Shown: piece by piece, positions 18,106 to 27,196 of the stretch
Layout of the letters: each line of letters begins with the position of its first letter
Numbering within the stretch: the stretch's first letter is position 1
NCBI RefSeq assembly: GCF_002591895.1
Contig: NZ_NISX01000018.1
Location: 49,772 to 113,771 of the forward strand
DNA: 64,000 bases
DNA from: Lacimicrobium alkaliphilum
GTDB taxonomy: Bacteria; Pseudomonadota; Gammaproteobacteria; Enterobacterales; Alteromonadaceae
Direction of reading: 5' to 3'
The notes under the pieces: generated by a model
Told to the model about the DNA's origin: nothing
Seen by the model: only the letters and a program-made list of their open reading frames with translations
The model's database searches: none
Program-made: the position numbers and the translations under genes

Positions 18106-18188
18106 AAAAAGGGGTCGTAGTTAATTATTTTATCCTGGCCGGTATACGACTACTTGCAGAGCCGGATAATTAACTACGACCCCTTTTT
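18106..18188. repeat. GGGGTC-type palindromic repeat, second copy
   Basis: A perfect 23-bp inverted repeat (18106-18128 and 18166-18188) with arms A5-GGGGTCGTAGTTAATTAT. The stem can be extended inward by ATCC/GGAT and GGC/GCC. It lies eight bases after the MurR-like stop and before the convergent racemase gene. It shares the A-run, GGGGTC and AGT-AA pattern with the element at 8224-8317 but differs elsewhere, so it is a family relative and not a recent copy. It probably terminates both transcripts. Confidence 0.8.
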
Positions 18189-18203
18189 CGTGCTTTTGGG
18201 AAT

Positions 18204-19286
18204 TTAATCAACAAAATGTTTGGGCAGGCGCTGGTTAACGCGGGTCAGCAGTTCATAGCTTAACGTGTTCACCCGCCGGGCAAGTTCTGTTACCGGTATA
18301 TTGTTGCCCCATAATTCCACTTTATCGCCGACTCTGGCCTCAGGGATATGGCTGATATCCACCCCCAGCATATCCATAGAGACACTGCCCGCCACGGTAG
18401 CTCGCTGGCCATGCAAAAACACCTCGCACTGGCTGTCTGTACTGCGTGGATAACCATCTCCGTAACCGATGGCAAGGGTGGCAATACGACTTGGCTTCCG
18501 GGCTTGCCAGCAACCGCCATAACCTACGGCATCACCTTTTTTCAGCTCCCGAATGGCGATAATTTCGCTGTATACTGACATGGCCGGTTGCAGGCCAATT
18601 TGCTCCGAGCGCTGTACAAGCGGTGAGCAGCCGTAGAGCATTATACCCGGTCTGTTCCAGTTACTATGACTGGCAGGCAGTTGCATCAGTGCGGCGCTGT
18701 TGGCCTGGCTCAGTGGGCTGTTCGTATCTTTTCCCAGTTGTCTTAATCGATCAATCTGCCGTTGGTTTAGCGGATTATTCATCTCTTCCGCGTTAGCCAT
18801 ATGGGTTGCAAGTACGGGCGACTGAGCCAGCTTTCCTCTTTTAGTCAGTCTTTCCAGTATTGCCGGCACGTGTTCAGGGAGGATGCCAAGCCGGTGCATG
18901 CCAGTGTCTACTTTTAACCAGCAGTTAAGAGGTGATGGCAGAGGTGTTTTTTCCAGCATTTCAATCTGCTCCGGACTGTGCAGCATCAGCCAGAACCCTT
19001 TTTCTGAAGCAAGACTCAGTTCTTGTGCGCGAAAAAATCCCTCCATAATTAATATCGGAGAACGGATCCCGGCCTCACGCAATGCCAGGGCTTCATCAAT
19101 AAACGCGACGGCAAAAGCCGGTGCAATATCCTCCAGCTGCTTCGCTACCTGAACGGCACCATGACCATAAGCATTTGCCTTGATCACTGCCAGTTGTTTT
19201 GATGCGGGAGCCTGCTGACAACTCAATTGGTAATTGTTGCGAATAACATTAAGGTCTATTTCGGCGAAACTTGGCCTGTACGTCAT
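18204..19286 (-). CDS. alr: Alanine racemase
   Basis: This 360-residue PLP fold-III racemase interconverts L- and D-alanine. From the ATG at 19286, the PLP lysine is K36 in AVIKANAYGHG. The C-terminal domain carries the catalytic tyrosine region AVGYGGCW and the AIGYGDGYPR motif, plus SMDMLGVD. An in-frame TTG at 19304 would add six residues; I prefer the ATG because the length then matches the family and a GGAG lies upstream. It is cytoplasmic. Next to VanX, epimerase and MurR genes it may serve catabolism of D-Ala (a dadX-like role) as well as wall synthesis. Confidence 0.92.
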   Translation of the reverse strand: MTYRPSFAEIDLNVIRNNYQLSCQQAPASKQLAVIKANAYGHGAVQVAKQLEDIAPAFAVAFIDEALALREAGIRSPILIMEGFFRAQELSLASEKGFWLMLHSPEQIEMLEKTPLPSPLNCWLKVDTGMHRLGILPEHVPAILERLTKRGKLAQSPVLATHMANAEEMNNPLNQRQIDRLRQLGKDTNSPLSQANSAALMQLPASHSNWNRPGIMLYGCSPLVQRSEQIGLQPAMSVYSEIIAIRELKKGDAVGYGGCWQARKPSRIATLAIGYGDGYPRSTDSQCEVFLHGQRATVAGSVSMDMLGVDISHIPEARVGDKVELWGNNIPVTELARRVNTLSYELLTRVNQRLPKHFVD

Positions 19287-19418
19287 ATCTGAAAAGGGCT
19301 CCAATGCAACTTATATGAGGAATATTAACTTACTACAAGTTTAGATATTAGTAATAGTTTATTCTTGAGTGGGCTTGCTCTATTATTCACTAATCTTGCT
19401 AAGGTGATAAGGATTAAT

Positions 19419-20162
19419 ATGTTGAACACACTACTCAAACTTTCTATGGGCCTGCTGGTGGTTACCAGTCTGCCGATTGAGGCGGCCTGGCAGGTTCCCG
19501 ACGAAACGCAACAGTTGGTGGTGGTGACGACGGACGATTGGGACGGGATCACCGGGACACTGCAAACTTATGTCCGTACTGACAATGGTTGGGAGGCTCA
19601 GCCATACAGCTCTGGTGTAACCATTGGCCGTACCGGTTCGGCCTGGGGTATTGGACTTCATCCTGCTCAGCCGGGACAGCAGAAAAAAGAAGGGGATGGT
19701 AAAGCCCCTGCCGGAATCTTTGCGCTGACCAGTGGTTTTGGCTATGAGGCCTTGTCCGGACTGGAGATACCTTACCAGCAGATGCAGGGCAGCCACTACT
19801 GTATGGATGTCAATGACTCTGCTTATTACAACCAGATAGTTGATGCCAGTGTTGTTGGAGAAGACGCCGTTGAAGGATCTTCAGAGGGGATGCGCCGTGA
19901 TCTGCACTATGGTGATGAGCTATATCGACAAGGCGTGTTTGTTGCCCACAACCCGAAGAATGTGCCCGGTGCCGGGAGTTGTATTTTCCTGCATTTGTGG
20001 CGTGGCGACGATAAACCTACAGCGGGTTGCACTGCAATGCCGGCAGAAGTCATGGATAAGTTAATTCGTTGGCTGGATGCCGATGACGCGCCTGCCATGG
20101 TATTGCTGCCGCGTGGTGAATATATAAAGCGCCAGTCTGCCTGGGGCCTACCGGCGCTGTAA
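19419..20162 (+). CDS. L,D-transpeptidase/YkuD-family protein
   Basis: This 247-residue exported protein has a signal peptide (cleavage near IEA-A, about residue 23). Its catalytic YkuD pattern is H192 in IFLHLWRGDDKP and C204 in TAGCTAM. Such enzymes form or cut L,D-bonds between peptidoglycan stem peptides, or trim tetrapeptides. The start was chosen at ATG 19419 because an AAGG site lies seven bases before it and the signal peptide begins there. It is divergent from alr with 132 bases between. It extends the murein theme of this block. Confidence 0.86.
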   Translation: MLNTLLKLSMGLLVVTSLPIEAAWQVPDETQQLVVVTTDDWDGITGTLQTYVRTDNGWEAQPYSSGVTIGRTGSAWGIGLHPAQPGQQKKEGDGKAPAGIFALTSGFGYEALSGLEIPYQQMQGSHYCMDVNDSAYYNQIVDASVVGEDAVEGSSEGMRRDLHYGDELYRQGVFVAHNPKNVPGAGSCIFLHLWRGDDKPTAGCTAMPAEVMDKLIRWLDADDAPAMVLLPRGEYIKRQSAWGLPAL

Positions 20163-20176
20163 GGTATTCAAAAGAT

Positions 20177-20481
20177 TTCACCACAGAGGCACAGAGAACA
20201 CAGAGGGCTAAAAATATTTATTTTGTAAGCTAATGGTGTTGAGCCAACGTTGTTAGTCGAATGAATTCGACCCTACACCGCGTTCCCCTGTAGGGTCCAA
20301 TTTATTGGACTTGTATGGTTAATCTGGCGGTGTCAGGTGAATAAGTTCCATCCTTCGAGCCAGCCCCGCGCTTGATGCTTCGGTTCGCGAAACAAACTAT
20401 CCCTGTATCCGCCTTCGCCCCTACTGACAACTGACGACTTAAATTATGATACCTCTGTGTTCTCTGTGACTCTGTGGTGAA
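20177..20481. repeat. 305-bp element with near-perfect 30-bp inverted ends (MITE-like)
   Basis: The left arm 20177-20206 starts TTCACCACAGAGGCACAGAG. The right arm 20452-20481 is its reverse complement with one mismatch in 30. The interior has hairpin modules: GTCGAATGAATTCGAC followed by CCCTAC, then GTAGGG and GTCCAATTTATTGGAC. It fills the gap between the YkuD and DUF885 genes (20163-20532), which holds no credible gene. CACAGAGG-type repeats are scattered in many bacterial genomes. No target-site duplication is obvious. Confidence 0.7.
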
Positions 20482-20532
20482 TAGCTTTTTATTCATCATT
20501 CAGCACTAATCACTCCCCCCGCGCCTCTGTGG

Positions 20533-22404
20533 TTATTTTTGCTTTTCAGCGATCCAGTTTTTCACATCCTGTTCAACAATACTCATCGGCCGTGCTCCTG
20601 GCAGCAGGATCAGATCATGGAAAAATTTCAGGTCGAAATCCTCTCCCAGTTGTTGTCTGGCCATGTCCCGTAGCTCAACCAGTTTCAGCATTCCCAGTTT
20701 GTAGCCAAGCGCCTGACCAGGCCAGGCCATATAGCGCTCCACTTCAGCCACGACGTCTGTCATAGAGGTTCCGGTTGCGGTATGGAAGTATTCAATGGCC
20801 TGCTCGCGGGTCCATTTCTTTGCATGCAGCCCGGTATCCACTACCAGACGCACTGCACGATAAAGTTCTGCCTGCAGTCTCCCAAGATCGCCAAACGGGT
20901 CATCCTGGTACATGCCCATCTCCTCGGCCACCAGTTCAGAATACAGTGCCCAGCCTTCTACAAAGGCGTTAAACGGTGCGTTCTGACGCATCAGGCCAAT
21001 ATCCTGCTGGGCCATATTCAGGGCAATCTGAAAGTGGTGCCCCGGCACGGCCTCGTGGTAGGTCAGGGTCTTCAGACCAAAACTGGGTACCGCCGACATA
21101 TCACGCAGATTTATCCAATAGATTCCGGGGCGTTTACCGTCCATCGAAGGCGGCGTGTAGAAACCACCTGCTTCGCCTTTTTCCGACACTTTTGGAATAC
21201 GACGGACTTCTACAGACTGACTTGGCATGGTGGCAAACAAAGAAGGCGCCATTTCCATGATAGCATCGATTTCTACGTTCAGTGAGTCCAGCAAAGCCTG
21301 GCGCCCTTCGTCGGAATCCCCGAACAGAAATTGTGGCTCACTGGCAAGGGCCACCATGCGTTCGCCCACCGTGCCCTCTTCATAGCCATTGGCCTTAAGA
21401 ATGGTATCCATCTCAGTGCTGATCCGGTCTACTTCATCAAGCCCGGTCTGGTGTACCTGTTCTGCGCTCATTTGCGTATCACCCAGATAGGTGAGCGCGT
21501 GTTGATAAAACCCTTCACCTCCCGGTTGTGCCCAGATACCATCGCCCTCAGGCGCCTGTTCGACTGAATCCGCGACCACCTGCTGAGCGCGCTGATAGGC
21601 GGGATAGATTTTTGTGGCAATGAGCTGAGCGGCTTTATCGGCTAACGCCTGACGTTGGTCAGCCAGTGATTCAACGTTTTCCAGCCTCTTTGCAAAGCTT
21701 GTGACCAGTGAATGTTCAGATGGCTGTGGTGCCACAAAGCGTTCAAAATAATCCAGCGTACCGGGGATAAGATTGGCGGGCAGTCTGACCCCCTGTTGCT
21801 GATCCTGCTGAAATTTAGCGACCACCTGGTTAGTCATCTGCTCAAGGGCTTCCAGTCTTTGCAGATAAGCTTCTGCCTGAGCCGCATTGGTCACCGGTTG
21901 CTGTACCTGCATTAATTTGGGGATATCAATCAGCGGCCCGGAAATCTGGTTTATGATATAAGGAAGGTGACCTGCCCAGGTATCGATGTATCCTGCACTG
22001 TAGTCTTTATCACCCGCATAGTAGGCCAGTATCACCTTGACGATATTCACATGCCGGCGGGTATCTTCATCTAACTGCTGATTATCGGCTTTCTCCAATG
22101 ACGCCAACGCCTCTGCCATCAACTGCTGCACTGCCTGCATACCTTTTGCAGAATAATCCGGCAAGCGATGGTTATAAGGCCCCCCTGCAAGCTCTTCAGG
22201 AATATCCAGCATGGTAGCCAGAGCCGGCTGAAGTGCCAGAAACTGTTGGGTATACCTGTCAATTTCGGCTCTGACATTTTGTTGCTGAGTTTGCTGCGCT
22301 GCAGGTTCCTGAGCCTGGCTGCTCTGTGTTTGGGTGGTGGAATCAGGCTGGCAACCCGCCAGCGACATGGCGATAACACAACTGATCAGACTTTTTGAGT
22401 ACAT
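20533..22404 (-). CDS. DUF885 family lipoprotein (putative metallopeptidase)
   Basis: This 623-residue protein has a lipobox LAGC (C18), a Gln/Ser/Thr-rich linker to about residue 45 and a DUF885 domain over the rest. The family hallmark is H450-E-A-V-P-G-H456, which resembles an HExxxGH zinc site. DUF885 proteins are thought to be carboxypeptidase-like enzymes, but substrates are mostly unproven. It is probably anchored in the periplasm. Its placement next to a YkuD protein and the muropeptide block allows a role in peptide breakdown, but it is transcribed alone and separated by a repeat element. Confidence 0.85.
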   Translation of the reverse strand: MYSKSLISCVIAMSLAGCQPDSTTQTQSSQAQEPAAQQTQQQNVRAEIDRYTQQFLALQPALATMLDIPEELAGGPYNHRLPDYSAKGMQAVQQLMAEALASLEKADNQQLDEDTRRHVNIVKVILAYYAGDKDYSAGYIDTWAGHLPYIINQISGPLIDIPKLMQVQQPVTNAAQAEAYLQRLEALEQMTNQVVAKFQQDQQQGVRLPANLIPGTLDYFERFVAPQPSEHSLVTSFAKRLENVESLADQRQALADKAAQLIATKIYPAYQRAQQVVADSVEQAPEGDGIWAQPGGEGFYQHALTYLGDTQMSAEQVHQTGLDEVDRISTEMDTILKANGYEEGTVGERMVALASEPQFLFGDSDEGRQALLDSLNVEIDAIMEMAPSLFATMPSQSVEVRRIPKVSEKGEAGGFYTPPSMDGKRPGIYWINLRDMSAVPSFGLKTLTYHEAVPGHHFQIALNMAQQDIGLMRQNAPFNAFVEGWALYSELVAEEMGMYQDDPFGDLGRLQAELYRAVRLVVDTGLHAKKWTREQAIEYFHTATGTSMTDVVAEVERYMAWPGQALGYKLGMLKLVELRDMARQQLGEDFDLKFFHDLILLPGARPMSIVEQDVKNWIAEKQK

Positions 22405-22535
22405 TGCGATGCTCTTCAGTTAAAAAATGACTTTATTAGCTTAACTTACTCCGTTTGTGGGTGAAATGGCATGGCTTTTACCGTGAAACCCACGGATTCT
22501 GTCTGATCATTTACTGCTTGGGCGACTATGATGGT

Positions 22536-23891
22536 TCAGTGTTTCTGTATCCTTGACTTGTCATTATTGCGAATATGACGTGATGGCTTAGTGTGTTGCA
22601 CAGTCTTTGCCGCTCTGGATTGGTGCGTCCGGGTATGGTTCGTTTTCAGGCGCTGGGTACGTTCAGGTCTCTGCCTGCTATGCACCTGAGATCTGCTGCG
22701 GGTTGCGGTGTGTTTGGTTTTGCCAGCCGGAACAGGTTTCCGCTTTATCCCTTTTGCGGAGTGAAGCCCCTTGTTTACAGATTCAGAGCGCATCCTCCTG
22801 GCTTGTCTGATTGCACGTTGCGTAGGAGACTTAACCGTATCGCTGGCCTTGTTTCGACTCTGTTCAACCGACCTGCCGTATTTGTGCACCGGCCTTTGCG
22901 TTTTTGATTGTTTATGCAGTTTGTGCTGCACAGCCTGATGATGGCGAACAGATTCTTTGGATCTCACAGCCCGGCTTTGTGCTCCTAAAACTCTGACGGG
23001 ATGTTGTTGGCTTTCACGACTCAGACTGACACGCTGATTGTTGACTTTTCTGTGTACTACGGGGTTTTTATACTGTACCCCACGACGATGTTTCTGCTCA
23101 TGATGCCAGCGTTTACCATCGCGAATGATGACGGTATGACGTGGGTAGTATCTCGGCCGTTTGTAAAAGTGGGGGCGGTTGACCACGATATGGTGGTTTT
23201 GCCAGTGAAAATTACTGAAGTAGAAATAGGGCCTTACCGTAATGCGCGGACCCCAAAAAATATTGACTGAAGCATGGGCATAAGGATTATGCCAGTAGTG
23301 GGGGGTATGATGAGCCCACCACCAGTCACCATAAACCGTACGGGTATCGTAATAAGGCACATATACCACTTCCTTGCGAATGGTCTCGATACGGATCACT
23401 TCCGGCTCTGGTTCTACCGCTACATTTTCGTTGGAATAAAGGTTTCCAGCGTCATACGCTTTACGACGCAGTACCTGAATTCTGGCCAGCACCAGCTCCT
23501 CATCGGCAATAAACGCTTCACCTAAATTCTGGGTCCACTGCAGATCTTCACTCATACGTGAAAGAATATCATCAAAGGGCAGTAGTGCTTTAACACTGGG
23601 GTCCCATTCCTGATCTTCGGCTTTGTCAATTATGTCGCTTTGATCAGGATCCTGGTGTTGCGCGCGCCATCGCGATGCCTGAACCACTTCAAGTGGGTAA
23701 CTGGCGGCAATCAGTATGTGTGACAAAAGGGTGTCAGGATACAGTGCGACAGGAGCTAGCAGGCTGTCGAGCAAGGCTTCGTCCGGTTGTTCATCGGTCT
23801 GTGCCGCCTGTGTAACGGACGCGACACACAGTGCCAGCAGCAGAATAATCAGTAAGCGAAGATGGGCTTTCCAGTAGGGTAAAGTGGGCAT
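22536..23891 (-). CDS. DUF3300 family exported protein with basic low-complexity tail
   Basis: This 451-residue protein has a signal peptide (to about residue 29, ending TQA) and a DUF3300 domain (about 38-205; LLAPVALYPDTLLSHILIAASYP is partly conserved). An aromatic/His-rich segment with WWWAHHTPHYWHNPY-like composition follows. The last about 190 residues are very rich in Arg, Lys, His, Gln and Ser. The ribosome site is GGAGG. DUF3300 has no established function. The tail could bind nucleic acid, metal or anionic wall polymers, but that is only composition. It is a single gene. Confidence 0.8.
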   Translation of the reverse strand: MPTLPYWKAHLRLLIILLLALCVASVTQAAQTDEQPDEALLDSLLAPVALYPDTLLSHILIAASYPLEVVQASRWRAQHQDPDQSDIIDKAEDQEWDPSVKALLPFDDILSRMSEDLQWTQNLGEAFIADEELVLARIQVLRRKAYDAGNLYSNENVAVEPEPEVIRIETIRKEVVYVPYYDTRTVYGDWWWAHHTPHYWHNPYAHASVNIFWGPRITVRPYFYFSNFHWQNHHIVVNRPHFYKRPRYYPRHTVIIRDGKRWHHEQKHRRGVQYKNPVVHRKVNNQRVSLSRESQQHPVRVLGAQSRAVRSKESVRHHQAVQHKLHKQSKTQRPVHKYGRSVEQSRNKASDTVKSPTQRAIRQARRMRSESVNKGLHSAKGIKRKPVPAGKTKHTATRSRSQVHSRQRPERTQRLKTNHTRTHQSRAAKTVQHTKPSRHIRNNDKSRIQKH

Positions 23892-24026
23892 AATTGCCTC
23901 CGGTTTAACGAATCACTATTGCTTTATAGACAATCGGGCCTTAACCCCGGCTGAATTAAAGGTGAACTGAAAAGCTGATTCGGTTGGTATAATTAATAAC
24001 CATAAGTTGGCGTAACCGGATAAGGC

Positions 24027-24509
24027 ATGAGAATACAAATCAGATGGTGGTGCGCAGCTTTATTCCTGATCTCTGCGGTGCTGCAGGGAGATGAACACCC
24101 GCAGACCTATGTTATCAAAGGAGCACAGCGGTTTACCTCAGAGCATCAACAAAAACTAAACCAGTGGCTGGATCATGGCGTTATACAAACGAAGCGGGTG
24201 TTCGGGACGTATCCCTTTACCATGGAGCTGCACCTGCATCCCCGTCAGGGCAGGCAACCTGTGCCATGGGCGAATACATGGCGGGCAGGTGCGCAATCAG
24301 TTCACCTTTACGTCGATAGTCGTTTTTCCCTGGAGCATTTTACCCGGGACTGGACCCTGTATCATGAATTAAGTCACCTGGCGTTACCCTATCTTGGCAG
24401 TAACAATGCCTGGTTTGCCGAAGGCTTTGCCAGTTTTATGCAATATCAGGTTATGCATCAGCAATTTAGTCAGACAGCGGCCAGAGAAATATTGCCCGTC
24501 CTTGAGTAA
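24027..24509 (+). CDS. Short zincin-like metallopeptidase domain protein
   Basis: This 160-residue exported protein has an N-terminal hydrophobic signal (about 1-21) and a gluzincin pattern: HELSH (HExxH) followed by WFAEGFASF, whose glutamate is the third ligand. Peptidases of this type usually extend 50-150 residues past the glutamate helix. This one stops 32 residues later, at a junction only ten bases from the convergent cyclase stop. It may be a minimal or 3'-truncated version. No continuation in other frames is compatible with the neighbour. Substrate unknown. Confidence 0.7.
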   Translation: MRIQIRWWCAALFLISAVLQGDEHPQTYVIKGAQRFTSEHQQKLNQWLDHGVIQTKRVFGTYPFTMELHLHPRQGRQPVPWANTWRAGAQSVHLYVDSRFSLEHFTRDWTLYHELSHLALPYLGSNNAWFAEGFASFMQYQVMHQQFSQTAAREILPVLE

Positions 24510-24527
24510 CTGGTGGTGATTACTCAA
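24502..24527. terminator. Short inverted repeat at convergent stop codons
   Basis: TTGAGTAA and TTACTCAA flank ten bases. The stop codons of the zincin-like and cyclase genes lie in the two arms. There is no T run, so efficient intrinsic termination is doubtful. Confidence 0.35.
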
Positions 24528-25428
24528 TACAATATTTAATCGCATTTTTACCCTGATGTTTAATCTGGTACATCAGCCCATCGACTTTTTTCATCAGGTC
24601 TTCAAAGGCGGTGTTGGCATTCTGACATGTTAATACGCCAATGCTAAAACTCACCGGCCATTGATTTTCATCCATCACTTTTTCAAGCTTTCTGATCAGT
24701 CTGGTCATCATTTTTCTGGCCAGCGCCGCGTCTGTTTCCGGTAGTAAAATTCCAAATTCATCGCCGCCCAGTCTTGCCAGCATATCTGAGCTTCGGATGC
24801 TGTGCAGGGTATTCGATGCGACCATTTTAAGTAATTTGTCACCGGTATTGTGACCGAAGCGGTCATTAACCAGTTTAAAGTTATCCAGATCAATATACAC
24901 CAGGGTGAATATCAGACTATGACGAAGGCTGCGATCTTTTTCTTTTTCTGCAAACTCATAGAAAGCGCGCCGGTTAGCCACATTGGTCAAAGAATCCATA
25001 CGGGCAAGCTTTTTCTCTTTATCGAGGGCGTGTTTAAGGGATAACTGCAGCCGTTGTAATTCACTTATGTCTCTGATGGAACAGATAACCCAGGTTTTAT
25101 CTTCCAGGATGATGGGGCTGAGCATGATATCAACAGCAACAAGACCGCCATTTTTATGTTGTCCGGCCAGCGACATAATCTTACCCATCGTACGACGATT
25201 CGGTTCAGCCATATAATTCATGAGTTTATTCTGGTGTTGCTTTCGCTGCGTTTCCGGCACCAGAATGTTAACGGTTTGCCCTATCAGTTCGCTTTTTTTA
25301 TAACCGAATAACTGTGATAGCTGGTCATTACACATAATGATTCTGCCATTGCGATCCGCAACCAGAACGGCATCAGGAAGGGCCTGTAACAGGGTGTCGA
25401 AAACCATTGTTGGCGTTGATATATCCAC
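24520..25428 (-). CDS. PAS-GGDEF diguanylate cyclase
   Basis: This 302-residue soluble protein has a PAS/PAC domain (about 9-128, with ADRNGRIIMCND) and a GGDEF domain (about 135-300) containing LARLGGDEFG. An RxxD inhibitory site (RSSD) lies exactly five residues before GGDEF, so product feedback is likely. It should make cyclic di-GMP from two GTP. The start appears to be GTG at 25428; an ATG seven codons in is possible. It is divergent from guaB with 207 bases between. The signal sensed by the PAS domain is unknown. Confidence 0.88.
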   Translation of the reverse strand: MDISTPTMVFDTLLQALPDAVLVADRNGRIIMCNDQLSQLFGYKKSELIGQTVNILVPETQRKQHQNKLMNYMAEPNRRTMGKIMSLAGQHKNGGLVAVDIMLSPIILEDKTWVICSIRDISELQRLQLSLKHALDKEKKLARMDSLTNVANRRAFYEFAEKEKDRSLRHSLIFTLVYIDLDNFKLVNDRFGHNTGDKLLKMVASNTLHSIRSSDMLARLGGDEFGILLPETDAALARKMMTRLIRKLEKVMDENQWPVSFSIGVLTCQNANTAFEDLMKKVDGLMYQIKHQGKNAIKYCIE

Positions 25429-25566
25429 GTTTTCGACACCCCTGATAACAGACTCAGATTATTATTGTAATGGAACTGTTAAAGGATCTTTTGACCTGGA
25501 TCTAGAAAACCATCGTCGGTGTGATTCCTCAGCGGTAAAAACTTGCATGATAAAGGTGGAATTTGG

Positions 25567-25595
25567 TTTACCCAAAAGGGCAAAACCGTTAGAAT
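25567..25595 (+). promoter_or_regulatory. Predicted sigma-70 promoter of guaBA
   Basis: TTTACC (25567-25572) and TAGAAT (25590-25595) are separated by 17 bases and lie about 40 bases before the guaB ATG. The match to the consensus is 4/6 and 5/6. No PurR box of good quality was recognised. Confidence 0.5.
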
Positions 25596-25635
25596 TGCGC
25601 CGCAACTAAAGCCCCATTCTAAAGGTGTTGTTGCC

Positions 25636-27105
25636 ATGCTCAGAATCGAAAAAGAAGCCCTGACTTTCGATGACGTATTGTTAGTGCCAGGACATTCCAC
25701 TGTTCTTCCCCACACAGCCAGTCTTAAAACCCGAGTGACCCGCGACGTTGAGTTGAGTATTCCACTCATTTCCGCTGCGATGGATACTGTCAGTGAAGCA
25801 CGCCTTGCCATCGCTCTGGCGCAGGAAGGGGGAATTGGTTTTATTCACAAGAATATGACCGCCGAACAGCAGGCCAGCCATGTGCGCCAGGTGAAAAAAT
25901 ACGAGAGTGGTGTGGTTTCTGATCCTATCACCGTTACTCCGGATGCCACGATCACAGAAATCAATGCCCTTAGCCAGCTGCACGGTTACTCTGGTTTTCC
26001 GGTTGTGGATGCGGAGAATAATCTGGTAGGGATCGTGACCGGCCGGGATCTGCGTTTTGAAAACAATCACGATTTGGCTATCAGCAAGGTAATGACGCCA
26101 AAAGAGCGTCTGGTAACGGTCAGAGAAGGAGCCAGCTCGGATGAGGTATTAGCACTGATGCATGAACACCGGATTGAAAAAATCCTGGTGGTGGATAATG
26201 CCTTCAAACTCAAAGGTCTGATCACGGTAAAAGATTTCCAGAAAGCGGAAAGTAAACCCAATGCCTGTAAGGATAAGTTAGGCCGCTTACGTGTAGGTGC
26301 AGCAGTAGGGGTTGGCGCCGGCACTGATGAACGAATTGCACTGCTGGTGGAAGCAGGAGTCGATATTCTGTTGATAGACACCTCCCATGGTCACTCTCAG
26401 GGCGTTATCGACCGCGTCACCCGGGTGCGTGAAGATTATCCTGAACTGCATTTGATCGCAGGTAATGTGGCCACCGCAGAGGGCGCCAAAGCACTGGCCG
26501 ATGCCGGTGTGGATGCGGTTAAAGTGGGTATCGGCCCGGGTTCCATCTGCACTACCCGAATCGTGACCGGTTGTGGTGTACCTCAGATTACAGCGGTTTC
26601 TGATGCCGTTGAAGGGCTCAAGGGAACCGGTATTCCGGTTATTGCTGATGGCGGTATTCGTTTCTCAGGTGATATCGCCAAAGCCCTGGCGGCAGGTGCC
26701 AGTTGTGTAATGGTCGGCAGTATGTTGGCCGGTACCGAAGAGGCGCCTGGCGAGGTGGAGCTGTATCAGGGCCGTTATTTCAAGTCGTACCGGGGGATGG
26801 GCTCATTGGGTGCCATGAACCAGAGTCATGGTTCTTCTGATCGCTATTTCCAGGACTCAGACAACGCCGAGAAACTGGTGCCTGAAGGCATTGAAGGTCG
26901 TGTGGCGTATAAGGGCCCTATTGCTAATATTATCCATCAGCAGATGGGCGGGTTGCGAAGTGCCATGGGCCTTACAGGTTGTGCCACTATTGATGAGCTC
27001 GGCAGTAAAGCCCGCTTTGTCAGAGTGAGTGCTGCGGGCATGGGAGAGTCCCATGTGCATGATGTCTCTATCACCAAGGAAGCCCCGAATTACCGTATGG
27101 GCTGA
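25636..27105 (+). CDS. guaB: Inosine-5'-monophosphate dehydrogenase
   Basis: This 489-residue IMPDH oxidises IMP to XMP with NAD+, the committed step to GMP. A TIM barrel is interrupted by two CBS domains (about 93-205). The catalytic cysteine loop [13 protein letters not shown] and the [10 protein letters not shown] flap region are present. I start at ATG 25636 because the protein then matches the E. coli length and begins [14 protein letters not shown]; an AAAGGTG precedes it. guaA follows after 91 bases in an operon. Cyclases that use GTP flank the pair. Confidence 0.96.
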   Translation: MLRIEKEALTFDDVLLVPGHSTVLPHTASLKTRVTRDVELSIPLISAAMDTVSEARLAIALAQEGGIGFIHKNMTAEQQASHVRQVKKYESGVVSDPITVTPDATITEINALSQLHGYSGFPVVDAENNLVGIVTGRDLRFENNHDLAISKVMTPKERLVTVREGASSDEVLALMHEHRIEKILVVDNAFKLKGLITVKDFQKAESKPNACKDKLGRLRVGAAVGVGAGTDERIALLVEAGVDILLIDTSHGHSQGVIDRVTRVREDYPELHLIAGNVATAEGAKALADAGVDAVKVGIGPGSICTTRIVTGCGVPQITAVSDAVEGLKGTGIPVIADGGIRFSGDIAKALAAGASCVMVGSMLAGTEEAPGEVELYQGRYFKSYRGMGSLGAMNQSHGSSDRYFQDSDNAEKLVPEGIEGRVAYKGPIANIIHQQMGGLRSAMGLTGCATIDELGSKARFVRVSAAGMGESHVHDVSITKEAPNYRMG

Positions 27106-27119
27106 TGTGCTTCCATTGT

Positions 27120-27140
27120 GCGGTACGCTTTGCGTACCGC
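27120..27140 (+). other. Perfect hairpin between guaB and guaA
   Basis: GCGGTACGC, a TTT loop and GCGTACCGC form a nine-base perfect stem 15 bases after the guaB stop. There is no T run directly after it, so it may be an mRNA-stability or partial termination element in the operon. Confidence 0.6.
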
Positions 27141-27196
27141 CGTGTTAAAACTGCTTTTTGTATGTTGTAACTTAAACAGACCTTCCAGGAAATTTC

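Noticed and set aside
20302..20499. 65-codon minus-strand frame between the YkuD and DUF885 genes
   Set aside because: It lies wholly inside the inverted-repeat element and consists of its hairpin modules. No ribosome site or family resemblance.
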